Source of the DNA: Boletus sp. NGJ
Taxonomy: Eukaryota > Basidiomycota > Agaricomycetes > Boletales > Boletaceae
Assembly (NCBI GenBank): GCA_019096195.1
Contig: JAGTXK010000139.1
Coordinates: 124,001-188,000, forward strand
Length of the DNA: 64,000 nucleotides
Direction: 5' to 3'
The translations under genes were made by a program, and so were the position numbers. Below are positions 36,201-46,895 of the stretch, piece by piece; the stretch's first letter is position 1; every line of letters begins with the position of its first letter. A model generated the notes under the pieces. The model saw only the letters and a program-made list of their open reading frames with translations. It was not told where the DNA came from and searched no databases.

Positions 36201-37772
36201 CATCTAATGGATCCGAATCGGTCACTTGGAGAGACAGGAGCGCATCTGAACAAAAAAGCAGAGAGACAGGGTTTCCTGGACCACAGTTTCGGAAAGAAAT
36301 GTTGGGGCGTCGAAGAATGTTCAGCGACCGCGCCGTCTTCGAATTCAAGGCCACTTCAGCCTGGAGGGTTTCACTAGTAACACCTTGATCGAGCGGGACA
36401 ATGTTACCCATGCCGTCAATGACACTCTCCAAAACGAATGTGACTCTCCCTAAGGACTCTACCGAGAATGAGAGAGGAACTTTAAGTATTTGAGGTGTCT
36501 TTGAGGATGTTCTCGCAATGTTGCGTGAATCTGCATGCGAACGGGATGCTGGGTTGTTATCTTCTATGCCTTCAACCAGGAAACTTTCCTTTTTCCCATC
36601 GACATACTTAGACCAGCGGAGGCTGAGAGGTGGTATCCCGCGGATATCGATGGTCAGGTCGACACCTGAAGTGTCTCCTTGACAGCGAACGGCATTGGCT
36701 GGTTGGGTAATGAAATCGTCCGTATAGTATGCGGTAGGACATGGGACAACTGTAACTTCAAGGGGGTGAGCAAGTCGAGCAGCCACGCCAGAGCTGTCCA
36801 GTATTCTCTCTAATCGGACAGTGCCTGGCTTGGATACGCGTATATGAGCCAGCGACTGAGTCTTTTGCAACTGAGAATCAGAGGAGGATTGGGTCTCGTC
36901 TTCGTCATCTTCATACTCGTCGTCGGTGGAATGAGCGCGAACTGACTGAAGGCCCTCGAGTCGAGCCTGTTCGATTGCTTTGAGGTCTTTTCCGCTGAGT
37001 TCGATATGGTCTATGCGACCAGTGCCAGACTGGCCCTCGATGTAAGTCAAGGGCGTAAAAGAGTACCGGACATTTGCCGGGATGGTGTTGTTGACGAGAA
37101 TTGGGACGAGCACGGAATGTGAAGGTGGCGATAGGCAGAAGGTGAGCGCGTCAGGGTTAAGGTGTGCGGTACTGATTGGCGACATGCGGACTGTGTGTTG
37201 ACCAAGCAAGTGCTGGTCTCCGCGGTGAGCGTCTGAGAAAAGGGAAAGGAGACTAGAGGGTGAAAACACGTCAGCGATGCGGAACTCTTCGGGGGTCACA
37301 GGCAAGTCGGGACGTTCTGCAAAGCGGGTGAGGGCGTTCTCGGGAGAAGTAGAAAGGAAGCTACTTTGTATCCCTTGATATCCACCTGAAGTGGGAGCGC
37401 TTGAGCCAAGATGTAGACTTATGGCACCAAACAACAAGCCATCGAGGAACCAGATGGAGAGGATTTGGAGGGCGACAATGGCCTTGCTGTAGGTGAGGCG
37501 TGGTATTCGAAGCTGAGAGAGAAGGGCGACATATGCAAAGTCGAGACAAAACCACTTTTTGCCATAGGCGTAGAAGCTCGGATCACCCGAAGCAAACAGG
37601 CTTTGAACAATGTCGAATGCCTTGATGGCCTTGTAAAGCAATGAGCGGCGAGAAGGGGCATGGTGGGGAATGGACTGACCTGCAGTAGGCAGCCGAGACT
37701 GAGATAATAGAGGCGTTGGGAGGGCACGTCGACGAAACGCTCTGGTATGAGCGGACGCGTCTCTGAACCCAT
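33242..37772 (-). CDS. Nucleoporin POM152
   Basis: A large multi-exon gene. POM152 is a transmembrane ring nucleoporin whose lumenal part is a string of Ig-like/cadherin-like repeats. The N-terminus MGSETRPLIPERFVDVPSQR, then LYYLSLGCLLQ, is joined by an intron to AIKAFDIVQSLFASGDPSFY and transmembrane-rich sequence (VALLSQLRIPRLTYSKAI, then LSIWFLDGLLFGAISL). Repeats share blocks such as GIPPLSLRWSKYVDG, GTPPFQVYYRTQRD and GTPPFQLHLSIKN. The C-terminus has IGEPPFSFTYQRAEPSPKKG, then FSALEGTWTVTSISDRYCRY. The frame is open upstream of the first intron to an ATG at 38040, but that part is a shadow; the start at 37772 precedes the conserved PLIPE. The gene is convergent with the pyrophosphatase. 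Confidence 0.85.
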
Positions 37773-37869
37773 GAGGAGGAAGAGGAGAAAGAGTGAGCCA
37801 CGTGATCGGACAATGGTACAGAACAATGTGACCCCGGGCCACAGATATCGAGTCGATCGCGACTCGGAC

Positions 37870-38814
37870 ATGAACAACATCCCGGCACTCCCCCCCATCG
37901 ATGGCGATCTCCTCCTCGATGTCTTCACCCGTCAATCCCAACAGAAACAGCTCATCACCCCCAGACAACACAGAGCATGGCGGCGCAGAGCGTCTTGCTG
38001 AGCTTGGCCATACCGTGCTCAGCATGATCATCATGTACATCTTGTTTCAACGAACACCCTTCCTTTCCGCAATAGATCTCTCAGTATGTTGCAGATCCGA
38101 ACAACTCCCTGCACATTTCGTGTCCTCATTACCTTGCTACAGGAAAAGCATAGAGAATTAATGAACGACGATCAAATCAAGCACTGGCTTGCTTGTTACA
38201 ATTTGAAGTCCAGGGTGAGGGGCCTCGAGGATCGATCCAGCCTCGACGACCAGACCGTAAGATATCTCCCTTGGTTGCTTATAAAGTCATCCATCTTCAA
38301 TAGGAAGAGCGACTCCTCTTTAGCTCCTATGTGGGAGCGGTATATGTACAGAGAGGACTCCCGCCACTCCTCACCTGGATCAGTCGTCTAGTAAACCCCG
38401 AATCAGAACCCCTTGCGGCACCAGGAAGCAGCACTGCTGCGGTCCCCCCACCTCCGCCTCCTTACACTTCAGCCACTGCACCGGCACCCCCCTCCGCCGC
38501 CCCTCTACCCATGCCAGCTCCCCCACCAACTGGAGTACCACAGGTCAATACATTGGCTTTGTTTAACCAGACATGCTCCCAGCGCGGCCTTATCATCAAT
38601 TGGGAGACTGAGTCCGAAGGACCTGCCCATCAGCCTCGCTGGGCAGTCAAGTGCTACGGTGAGCGTCTGTGTCACTTATTGACCATGACTCATGTCACTC
38701 GCAGTCAATAGCCAGCTCAAAGGCACTGGGATAGGCAGGAACCAGAAATTGGCAAAAGAAGAAGCAGCCCGTCAGGCATTCCAGTCGTTGGGTTGGGGAA
38801 GTAAGCACTTTTAG
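37870..38814 (+). CDS. RNase III-like (degenerate) and dsRNA-binding domain protein
   Basis: Five exons. The N-terminus MNNIPALPPIDGDLLLDVFTH matches the start of fungal RNase III-like proteins. After a 34 bp intron comes NTEHGGAERLAELGHTVLSM, corresponding to the signature NERLEFLGDAVL but without its catalytic acids. EERLLFSSYVGAVYVQRG corresponds to the second motif (DxFEAyxGAxY), again without the Asp/Glu. A proline-rich linker leads to a C-terminal dsRBD: NTLALFNQTCSQRGLIINWE, KCYVNSQLKGTGIGRNQKLA and KEEAARQAF. RNA binding without cleavage is the likely role (inference). In-frame upstream ATGs at 37813 and 37747 exist. The end could also be spliced at gtaagc (38801) to a stop near 38884. 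Confidence 0.75.
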
Positions 38815-39223
38815 CCTATCATACCCCGTCATGTATTCAGGCCACGACTGTAGGTTTTCAATAGATTGGTCCTCTAATAAGTGATGAAACACATCGCAGT
38901 ATCAACTAACTCGCTGTAAAATGTACTTGTTCAAATGTAGCGATATTCACTCCCAAAGGGAGTAAAGTCAATAAGCAGTACTTGTCGACACTCATTGTCG
39001 TCATACTACTTCCCTCAGCTGCAGCTGTATAATATGGTCCATCTTCCTGCCAGACACGGCAATACGGATGTGGAACATTCTAACCGTGTCTCGTCGAATC
39101 ATGTGAACTTTCCAAGTACAACAAAATAGACATGGGTCATGGGGCCGAAAGCAATCACGTAGCTAAGATGTCACGTAGAACGGACTACCGTGCAAGTAGG
39201 TCCACGACATGTCTCAAAGTGTT
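38815..39223. other. Convergent intergenic region, no gene seen
   Basis: About 410 bp between the ends of two convergent genes. No coding frame with support. It should contain both 3' UTRs and polyadenylation signals. Confidence 0.5.
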
Positions 39224-39936
39224 CTACATCAACCAAAAGAATACATATACCGCTACGAGGCCTAGAAGAACCTTGACAGGTGGATCCATGTTCGACCACT
39301 TTGACGATGCAGTAGCTATGAGGTCGTTTGTTGCTGGGGGTGGTGATCCTCCAAGAGTTTGACCTTGGCCGGAGAAGGCACCAGTGGACGACGAGCTCGT
39401 GAATCGTTTCACCGCATTTTGCAGTCCCCTGTAAACCGGATTTTTAGTACTTGAAGCGGGAGGTAAGAGTTAAGACGTACGTTCTGTCAGCGCCGCGAAT
39501 CGTGTGGATCTGTTTGGAACCCTGCAGGAAAATGAATGTTGGCCTGAGAGCCACGATGTAGAGGTCAGATCTGTGGAATACAGGCAATATAGGAGATAGA
39601 ACTGCTCACATTGCCGAGACTTTGTACGCGGATGCCACGTCTCTCGCAACGTCGACATCACACTTGACAAAGTTCGCATTAGGATACTGTTTTGCCAGCG
39701 CCTCAAACGTTGGTGCAATGGCATGACAAGGACCACACCTTGTCAACAGCGTTAGGACCTGTCAGCCGTATGAGATAGGCAAGACGAATCACCAAGTTGC
39801 GTGGAAGTCGATGACCTATGTGTGAGGCATTAACCACCGTCTCCAGCGAAAGCAGACCAATACTCACTGTCAACTTATTTGAGTCCGACAGGATGCCATT
39901 GAGTTGAGACACCGATTTGGCATGCGTAACAGACAT
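39224..39936 (-). CDS. Tail-anchored thioredoxin with an SHP-box-like motif
   Basis: Five exons, 162 residues. Residues 1-105 are a thioredoxin fold: [20 protein letters not shown] carries the redox pair CGPC (the intron falls in its Trp codon), followed by FVKCDVDVARDVASAYKVSA, cis-Pro in AMPTFIFLQG, and IRGADRTGLQNAVKRF. Residues 106-120 contain GAFSGQGQTLGG, which fits the FxGxGxxLG pattern of SHP boxes that bind Cdc48/p97. The extreme C-terminus is a single hydrophobic segment (VKVLLGLVAVYVFFWLM) with no residues beyond it, as in a tail anchor, so the redox domain would face the cytosol on ER or outer mitochondrial membrane. Thioredoxin identity is certain; the recruitment role is inferred. 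Confidence 0.9.
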
Positions 39937-40236
39937 GTTGGTCCAGACGTTACACGTAACTTAGAAGAATATGTGCGAGGTGTAGTAGTGACCGTGGGTC
40001 CCCGACAGTAGGGCAATGGGGGGTCGACTCCCCGTTGTGGAAAATGACCACCCAACACGAGAAACTGTTCCTACAGGAACTGAAGGAGGATGCAAAACTC
40101 GTTTATTACAAAATCTAGCTCCATCATGGTATGTCGTAGAGATGTACAAAACATGCCAGCCGCCGTGTCATCGGAATAGAGCGGGGCTGAGCAACCCCTC
40201 TTTCAACCTTCATGTCAAGGTTCGTTCCCCAATATT
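39937..40236. other. Intergenic region upstream of the thioredoxin gene
   Basis: 300 bp containing the thioredoxin promoter and the 3' flank of the next minus-strand gene. No gene or clear element seen. Confidence 0.45.
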
Positions 40237-42018
40237 TCAGGTCAAGCTATGCTCCCCCGCAGACGATGCTCTTCGTCGACGGGCGCGTGGTATGTGATCC
40301 AGACCCCGGATAGTTCCCCCTCTAACTCCAGCATCCAACGGAGACCTTCTTAGCGAATAATGTCCATTTTTAGCGGATACATCAGAGTGAGACCTGGTGT
40401 GTGTAGCAGTATCTTTCCCGGTCGAGAGATGCCGCGAGGCTTGTGGTAGGATGCTGTGACTCGATGCGTAGGTTGGTGGCTCCAGCTTCTGGGATCCTAG
40501 TTTCGGTACCAGATTCTTCTTCATGATATGCATCAGTCCGGCTTTCTTCCCTTGGAATGGATGGAATAGGTACGGCGAGCAGGAAAACGTTAAAGGCGTC
40601 AAGGTTTTCTCCCCAGGGAGAATCTTCCCAGTTCCATCCACCTTTCGATCACTGACGAGGTAGTCGAATTTCCAGCGCAGTCTCACGTTCTGAAGGCGAA
40701 GCCCATGCGCATCGTTCAGTATCGACCCTACGAAGCTTTCTGTTCCGAGCACAGTGTACACACCGTTGGCCTTGACGCTGAGGGTTGCTTGCCTGGAAAT
40801 ATAGTCACGAGATTCATCGCCTGCTACCGACACCATTCTAAGCGTTGGCGGACTGTCCAGCGTCGCATAGTGAAATGCGAACGTTTCCCGCCTCGTCGGC
40901 ATGAACTCAGCGACCCCTGCAGTGACGTCGGACCCAGCATTCTCAGCAGACTCGTAAGGATGCAACGAACGGGTCCGTGGCGAGTAGCCCATTAGTTGCA
41001 TGCACGGCCGAACTGCTCGAAATCCTTCTTGATCGATCCACAACTCGATTATCATGTGCTTTAGCCATGAAAGTTCCTCTGGGAGCGCTACGTGCTTCAT
41101 AAAGGGATGCACTGCGCCAGATACATGAGTGTCGACCGTGCATGAGTGAGTGGATACCGTAGGTGCGGAGTCGGTCAACTGCCATCTAGGATATGATGCA
41201 TGTTTCGGAGGAGAAGGTGGTGCGTTACGCACAAGATTTGCTTCAACCTCGTTGACTTGCAATCGGGGAGACTTTGGACGGCCAGGGAAGCGAACGGCTC
41301 TGGCTCTTTCGAGTGGACGACGGTGGCGTTGTCGACTAATTGGAGAGGACGAAGGTGAGATCACATCCGTCGATGGCGATGGAGAAGGAGGGGCAAAAGT
41401 TGGTGTTGGTAGTGTTGAGTACGTGTAAAAGGTGGTAATCATCAGCAGTTGATCACCATCAAGATCCTCTCTGGGTGCTATAGTTGCGGTGCTGAGTCCC
41501 ATGGTATTCGGACAAGAAGCCTGAGGATCCCGAAGTCCTTCAAAGTTACACTGTTTCCCAAACATTGGCGCCGAACAATCACCTAGTACGCTCGAGCGTC
41601 CGTTTTTCAGTCCGCCAGAAACGGTTCGGGCACGGCAGGAGTCGCTTGGAGACTCAGCGTGGCGACCGTTCGGGAGTTTCACAGCGATGTGCATGTCCTC
41701 TGATCCCCCGCACATCCAATTTCCGCGCAAGGCTTCGTCGCTGCGAGTTAGGTCCCTCGTGTTCTCTGTGGTGTCAAGCTTATCAATCGGTTCCCCGGCA
41801 ACGTCGCACAATCCTGGTGGCTTCTCGAAGGTGGGGAGCGGGGAATCACAAGCATGTGTCGTCGCTTCTGGTAGAAGAATTGGTATCTCCCCTGAGGTCG
41901 AAGAAATCAGCAGGTCATCGGCGTTCAAGACAGGAGATGGGGGAAGCAAGATGGCAGACAGTATGCGCAAGTCGGATGAGGTACGGGTCAGGCGTGTGTG
42001 GGTAAGACTGAAGACCAT
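40237..42018 (-). CDS. Uncharacterised 593-residue protein
   Basis: A single open frame from ATG to stop with no intron needed, unusual among its intron-rich neighbours. I cannot name the family. The first 280 residues are disordered, with Pro/Ser-rich segments and basic RQRHRRPLERARAVRFPGRP. The region from about 290 looks globular: LPEELSWLKHMIIELWIDQE, GFRAVRPCMQLMGYSP, TFAFHYATLDSPPTLRMVSV, GVYTVLGTESFVGS and LRLQNVRLRWKFDYLVSDRK. The tail is Ser/Arg-rich and basic. No membrane segment, signal peptide or catalytic motif is evident. The pattern of conserved-looking aromatic residues argues for a real protein. Confidence 0.7.
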   Translation of the reverse strand: MVFSLTHTRLTRTSSDLRILSAILLPPSPVLNADDLLISSTSGEIPILLPEATTHACDSPLPTFEKPPGLCDVAGEPIDKLDTTENTRDLTRSDEALRGNWMCGGSEDMHIAVKLPNGRHAESPSDSCRARTVSGGLKNGRSSVLGDCSAPMFGKQCNFEGLRDPQASCPNTMGLSTATIAPREDLDGDQLLMITTFYTYSTLPTPTFAPPSPSPSTDVISPSSSPISRQRHRRPLERARAVRFPGRPKSPRLQVNEVEANLVRNAPPSPPKHASYPRWQLTDSAPTVSTHSCTVDTHVSGAVHPFMKHVALPEELSWLKHMIIELWIDQEGFRAVRPCMQLMGYSPRTRSLHPYESAENAGSDVTAGVAEFMPTRRETFAFHYATLDSPPTLRMVSVAGDESRDYISRQATLSVKANGVYTVLGTESFVGSILNDAHGLRLQNVRLRWKFDYLVSDRKVDGTGKILPGEKTLTPLTFSCSPYLFHPFQGKKAGLMHIMKKNLVPKLGSQKLEPPTYASSHSILPQASRHLSTGKDTATHTRSHSDVSAKNGHYSLRRSPLDAGVRGGTIRGLDHIPRARRRRASSAGEHSLT

Positions 42019-42150
42019 GAAGACAGTTTGTTCAACACGGATATCTTGCGCGCGAGCTTACAAGCTTTGCTACAAATGCCTAGTATTCCAATCCAGCCGA
42101 CCGTCAGCGCGTCAGCCTCTGCGCAATCCAGGGAAAGTATTGTGTCTATA

Positions 42151-44540
42151 CTATTTCCCCCCGTATGTACGGGAAATGAAATCACGTTCCTTTGTGCTCA
42201 CCCTTTCTCTGTTTTTGAGCAAGCAATAGTCTCCATACTCATTTTTCCTCTGCCACCAACGCCCAGGAGCCCACAATGTCCTGGTCATCAGCGATGAGTG
42301 TGATGCATCAAGAAAAGGCAAACATGCGACACGCTCCCACGTTTGTTCGTCGACAACATATCGAGGCTCATGCCTGGAAGAAGTTGGATGCCGAGGAAAA
42401 TCAAGATCTACAAGGTAGTCACAGGTTTCCACAGGAACCTAAAAATGCATTGATCAAAAGACTACAGGCGAAAAGAGCGAGATAGCGCACATAGTATTCA
42501 TGAACCTCCTTGTTAAGGTCATTCAAGCCGGCTGGGGTGTTCCTAAAACCTTTCCTATCCCACCACGGTTCACGTTCGACATCCCCCAACCTGAAATGGG
42601 CAGGAAGCAATCCTTCGAAGTCACTCTTCACAAAGTCGACGGATACAGCATTGGGCACCAGATAGTGTCCTGGGAAACGATGCCATTCCTTTCCAAGACA
42701 CAACCTCAGGTCAAATTGTTTGAGAATTGTAAAGTCGATGCTTGGTCTGTCACTTTCCTCTACCCCGGCGGGTAAGATTGGTAGGAGACCGGTATCATTG
42801 AGGAAGCGAGGGAGTTCAACAGCCTCGAGACGACTGAAGACAGAGAGCGGCGCGTGATAGTAGTACCATAACGCGAGGATGCGGGAGATGGACAGCAGCC
42901 CTGAAACCAAGATAATGGAAAGAGTGGTCATGCTGAACATAATCGACTTCGAGGCCTATGGTTAGAGTACGAAAATGTTGGTAGGAAATAAGCGTGGAAC
43001 AAAACAACAATGAAACCATCCCACCTTGTATGGAGATTTCGTCAGATGGATATATGTGGCTTCTAGCCATCCGCGTAGCAGATAAACTGTAACAGCCGCG
43101 TTGAAACATATGAGTGGGTATGCAGGGAACATGAATCGCTCTTCTTTATGCGCTTGTGCTGTCAGTATTGCAAGCCATAAGTACAACGGAGCCAGCCGCA
43201 ACGCGAGTATCGTAAATGGAGAGCTTTCATGTGGTCCTGGTTTCGTGAGCCCGAGACGTTTGCGGTCGACATGATACGTGATCGCAAGCGAAGGTAACGA
43301 CGCGAACGCGAGCACCACAAGGATGTTGAAGTTAAGGAGGAGGTTCAGGATGTAAAAGTACCAAGGTGACGTCCCGTATAAGTCAGGGCCTCGTTCGGAA
43401 CCACCAAAGATGTTGTATTGGACGATGTTCCAGGGGACGATAGTCCACTTCCCATATGCAACACTATCGATACAGACCACAGGGACCTGATGTAAAACAG
43501 AACGTCAAAAATGGTTTGCATGTGTGAACCGAAGAACTTACAAAAATGAGAGCAGAAACAAGGCCAGCCAAGATAAGATGTTGCCAACGTGCAAACACCC
43601 AGTTTATACGTGAGGCAGGATCTACTTTGTCGCCACTAAGCACAAAGAGCTCCTCGAACACGTAGGGTAGCGAGAGAGCAAGTGCAAATGGCCACCCTAC
43701 AATGGCTCCAGTGGCGAACAACATAGTGGCGCAGAGTGTCCTTCTCATATTGGTGACAGTGGACGACTCGAACGCAAACGCGAAGGCAAGTGTGGTAGCA
43801 TACATGGCAAAAGAGGAAGGCAAAAAAGCTGTGTTGTTTTGAGAGGCTAAGTGAGGTGATAAGATTTATGATAAATACCGGCTGTAGCATTCCACATGCC
43901 TGCATTGAATAGCAGGATGAAGAACAGATAACGACCAACTCTGTCGTTGATCTTTTCGACAACAGTACGGAAAAATTTGGCTTCACAGAGCGTGGACAAG
44001 ACGGCAAGAAATATCCGCACAGCAAAGAAAGCTGGTCGCTGAGAAACAGTTTGTCAGTTGCAGGCCAGACTTGAACGTTGGTAGTATTACTTTTCCAGGT
44101 GCAAATACAGAGGACAATCGAGCCGCCGGCATGTGGAACAAAATATAGGCCCAGCTTCGTATTGCGAAAGTAGGTGTTACTTCCCACGTCTGAAACCCAT
44201 GACCGTGTTGTAAAAAGTGCAGAGGCTCCCAAAAGTTGAAGACTGTGCAGTTGAGTGAGTGCTTTGGGTGTTTGGATGAAAGCTAACCTTCGTCGCAGTC
44301 TTGTATGTTAGAGTACATAGCGCCTGCTACACGGATAAGGAGCAAAATGCGGACAGCAGTCTGAAAGTCTGGGACCCATGGTTTCCGAGCAGCCCTGGGT
44401 GGTGGTCAGAGGGTCCCAACCAGACACTAGAGTGCATACCTGCGAAGTTGGTCTTGCAAGATGCCGGTATGCCTAGTGGGCTGAGAAGAAGTGGGCTTTG
44501 AGGGTCCCGGGCGTCTAAGTCGCAGAGTTTGTGTACTCAT
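42151..44540 (-). CDS. Alpha-1,2-mannosyltransferase ALG9 (GT22 family)
   Basis: About seven exons. Alg9 adds two mannoses to the lipid-linked oligosaccharide in the ER lumen during N-glycan assembly. The start is MSTQTLRLRRPGPSKP. The lumenal catalytic motif is SNIQDCDEVFNFWEPLHFL in the first membrane hairpin, followed by GFQTWEVSPTYAIRSWAYIL. Many membrane segments follow. AHKEERFMFPAYPLICFNAA is the ALG9/PIG-B signature. The last intron ends in tttttag and joins EYY to VPVETCDYLVDLDFP, the usual ALG9 C-terminal block. A GTG further upstream opens the frame, but the ATG at 44540 is the first proper start. Divergent from the DUF6533 gene. Confidence 0.92.
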
Positions 44541-44904
44541 CAGCGAAGCCCCTGATGTACAGAAATGAAGAGATAAAGCTTGACAGTCAAAAACTTGGTC
44601 GAGGGGAATGAGGGAAGTCACGTGACTCGCGGTATCGCGGAGAGTACGCGGGGTTGTTGGGACTTGTTACCGATTCGGAGGAAGTAAGATGACCAGTGTT
44701 GGGCTGGAGTGATTCGCCACTGTGGTAAGACCAGATCGGGGGAGTCGCCGTGGCTGGTCCGGCCAGTCGAGCGACAGACATCCGCTTCTCGAGAAGCCGC
44801 GCTTCCTCGAATCCAGTCTCTCCCTCTTTATTTCTTTTCTTCCCCCCTCCCCAACTCCCAACCACTCCCCCCCATCAACGTTCTTGTTTCTTCTCCTCAA
44901 CACG
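44541..44904. promoter_or_regulatory. Divergent intergenic region between ALG9 and the DUF6533 gene
   Basis: 364 bp between opposite start codons. The side next to 44905 has a strong pyrimidine tract (C/T runs at about 44818-44880), typical of the region just upstream of transcription start in filamentous fungi. No TATA box is obvious. Confidence 0.5.
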
Positions 44905-46895
44905 ATGGGGGACACAATCGAAACCGCTCAGCAGTTTCATTTACGTGCAAGTGTTTTTCATTATGCCTCTCCGCGCTCCTCTCACTCCTTTTCCAGTACC
45001 CAGGTCTATTTCTGCTGTGAGTCAAGCAAATACCTATCTCTCGACCAAACAACTGACCCTCTCGATCCCCCTCTAGGCATGTGTAAGTCCTGTTTCCTGC
45101 ATACATGCACGTCAGTCCAGCCCCTCACTCACGGCCAACAGACGCCGTCGTCGTGTGGGACTGGATCATCAGCCTTCCCAGAGAATGGCGTTTCGTACGT
45201 CGCCTTCCTTCCCCCCTTTCGTGACCCACTTACGTGTCCTCAGATCTGGAAGTCCAACTGGACACCGGTTAAAGTTGCATACCTCTTTTGTCGGTGCGTG
45301 AAAATTGTTGCACCGCCCATTTCGACGATTTTACATTTCCAATAAGCTACTGGGTCATCGTAGTCGTACCTTATCTTTTATATGCTTTCGTCACAAATCA
45401 CACCCAAGAGGTCTGCGAAAAAATTTACAAGGTGAACAGTCACCGTCGTCCTCATGCCAAGACTTACCTTTGCCGGTTCTCGCAGATCCCAGTCGCGTTG
45501 GCGATGTGGAACCAAGTCGGCTCAGAGTGTTAGTCTTTATTTCTCCCCCCAATCCAAATTCTGATCTAAAAAATTTATCACAGCCGTTCTGCTCATTCGT
45601 ACATATGCTTTCTTCAATCGCAATGTGTACATCCTTCTGGCACTCGTTTGTGCCCTAGCTGGTGTGGTTGCATACCAGCTCTACGTGGACGCGTCACAAA
45701 TGATACGTCAGTGAAATCGATATACTTGTCCGTCCCTTGGTTATTCACCTTCAGAATAGTTTTGGCCTTCGTGACTCCCACCCATACGTGAGTGAAAAAT
45801 CAGCGAAATCGATCATACATTCACATCGTAATCCCGGCCCAGGGTCCCTGTTTCCCAGCGTCGAAACCACACTCCGCACACCTACTTGGTAATGACAGAT
45901 CATACCGTTTGGATAACTACTAAATACACTTTGTGCAGGATTTTTTGTGCGTCTCGTCCAGATTGCTAACATTCGTATGCTCAATGTTAGATAAGATCGC
46001 CCCGCTCTTGTTCGATACCCTCGTCACAGCCATGACAGTTTGGAAGGCTTTCTACATTCGTATCAGAAATGGAGGAGCAAACAGTAAACTCATTCAGACG
46101 TTCCTTCGCGAGGGTAAATGTCGCATATATGCATGTATTGTTGGATCCAGTGACGTTTCCCCTCAGGTGTCTTTTATTACATCCTGATCTCTATCGCAAA
46201 CTTGGTAAGTTCGATCAGACAGTACCTGATATAGGATAGCTCACCGGTCACGACAGATCAACGGAATCTTCTACCTTCAGTAAGGCTTACCCCATGCCCT
46301 CCTCCAGATATGCTCACCTACACGGTTGTCCAGACCGCGTCAGGTTATATCTGCGCTGAATATCCCCCTTAGTGTCATGATGGCACCACTGCTTGCCTGT
46401 CGTCTTGTGAGCCGTTGATGCTGAGAATTTGACACATTGCTGACCGCGTTTCAGATTCTGGATCTGAGGGAACGATGTGCGGAGACAGACTCCCACTCGG
46501 AGGGGACAGGTGTTGGCGCGTTCGCAACCAAATCTGGGGTGACCACTTCGTCGAATGGCCCGCCCCATGTGAAGCGCGGGGGGCTTGGGATACGTCACCG
46601 CGGCCCCGGGTCCACCGTCGCCTCGAATATCATGCTAAGCACCGTTGGGAGCATTCAACCCGATCTCGAGGTGGCGGAGGTCGAACTGGACGAGATGCAT
46701 TTTGAAACCGGCATGGGGCTTGCTGGTGACAGTTCTCGGACCCTTGGTTCACTTGAACACACAAGCCCAGCTCCAGCCTACAATTCGATTGACATGGGAT
46801 CTCCCGCAAGACGCGGTAGCGCGAGCGACGCGCTTGAAGCCGGGGTTATGTCGGGCATCCATGTTAATGTTGAGAAGACGACGTCGACGATGTGA
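44905..46895 (+). CDS. DUF6533-type multi-spanning membrane protein
   Basis: A gene of about eleven short exons. The seven-helix-like DUF6533 family is expanded in mushroom-forming fungi; function unknown. Blocks: SISAAYAVVVWDWIISLPRE, WKSNWTPVKVAYLFCRYWVI, HTQEVCEKIYKIPVALAMWN, VLLIRTYAFFNRNVYILLAL, GFFIAPLLFDTLVTAMTVWK, LREGVFYYILISIANLINGI and QPRQVISALNIPLSVM. After DLRERCAETDSHSEGTGV there is a soluble, probably cytosolic tail. Exon 1 ends TTAC/gtgcaag rather than at a GC donor. One junction is odd: the strong donor at 45788 breaks the frame, and only a weak GT at 45771 keeps it, dropping a few family residues. Confidence 0.8.

Noticed and set aside
37775-38040. Upstream continuation of the POM152 minus-strand frame to ATG 38040
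   Set aside because: It overlaps antisense the RNase III-like gene, lacks family motifs, and the family N-terminus PLIPERFVDVPSQR is in another frame joined by an intron.
44947-44995. GC-AG intron in the DUF6533 gene (CGT/gcaagt)
   Set aside because: A GT donor two bases earlier (TTAC/gtgcaag) keeps a better frame into SISAAYAVVVWDW.
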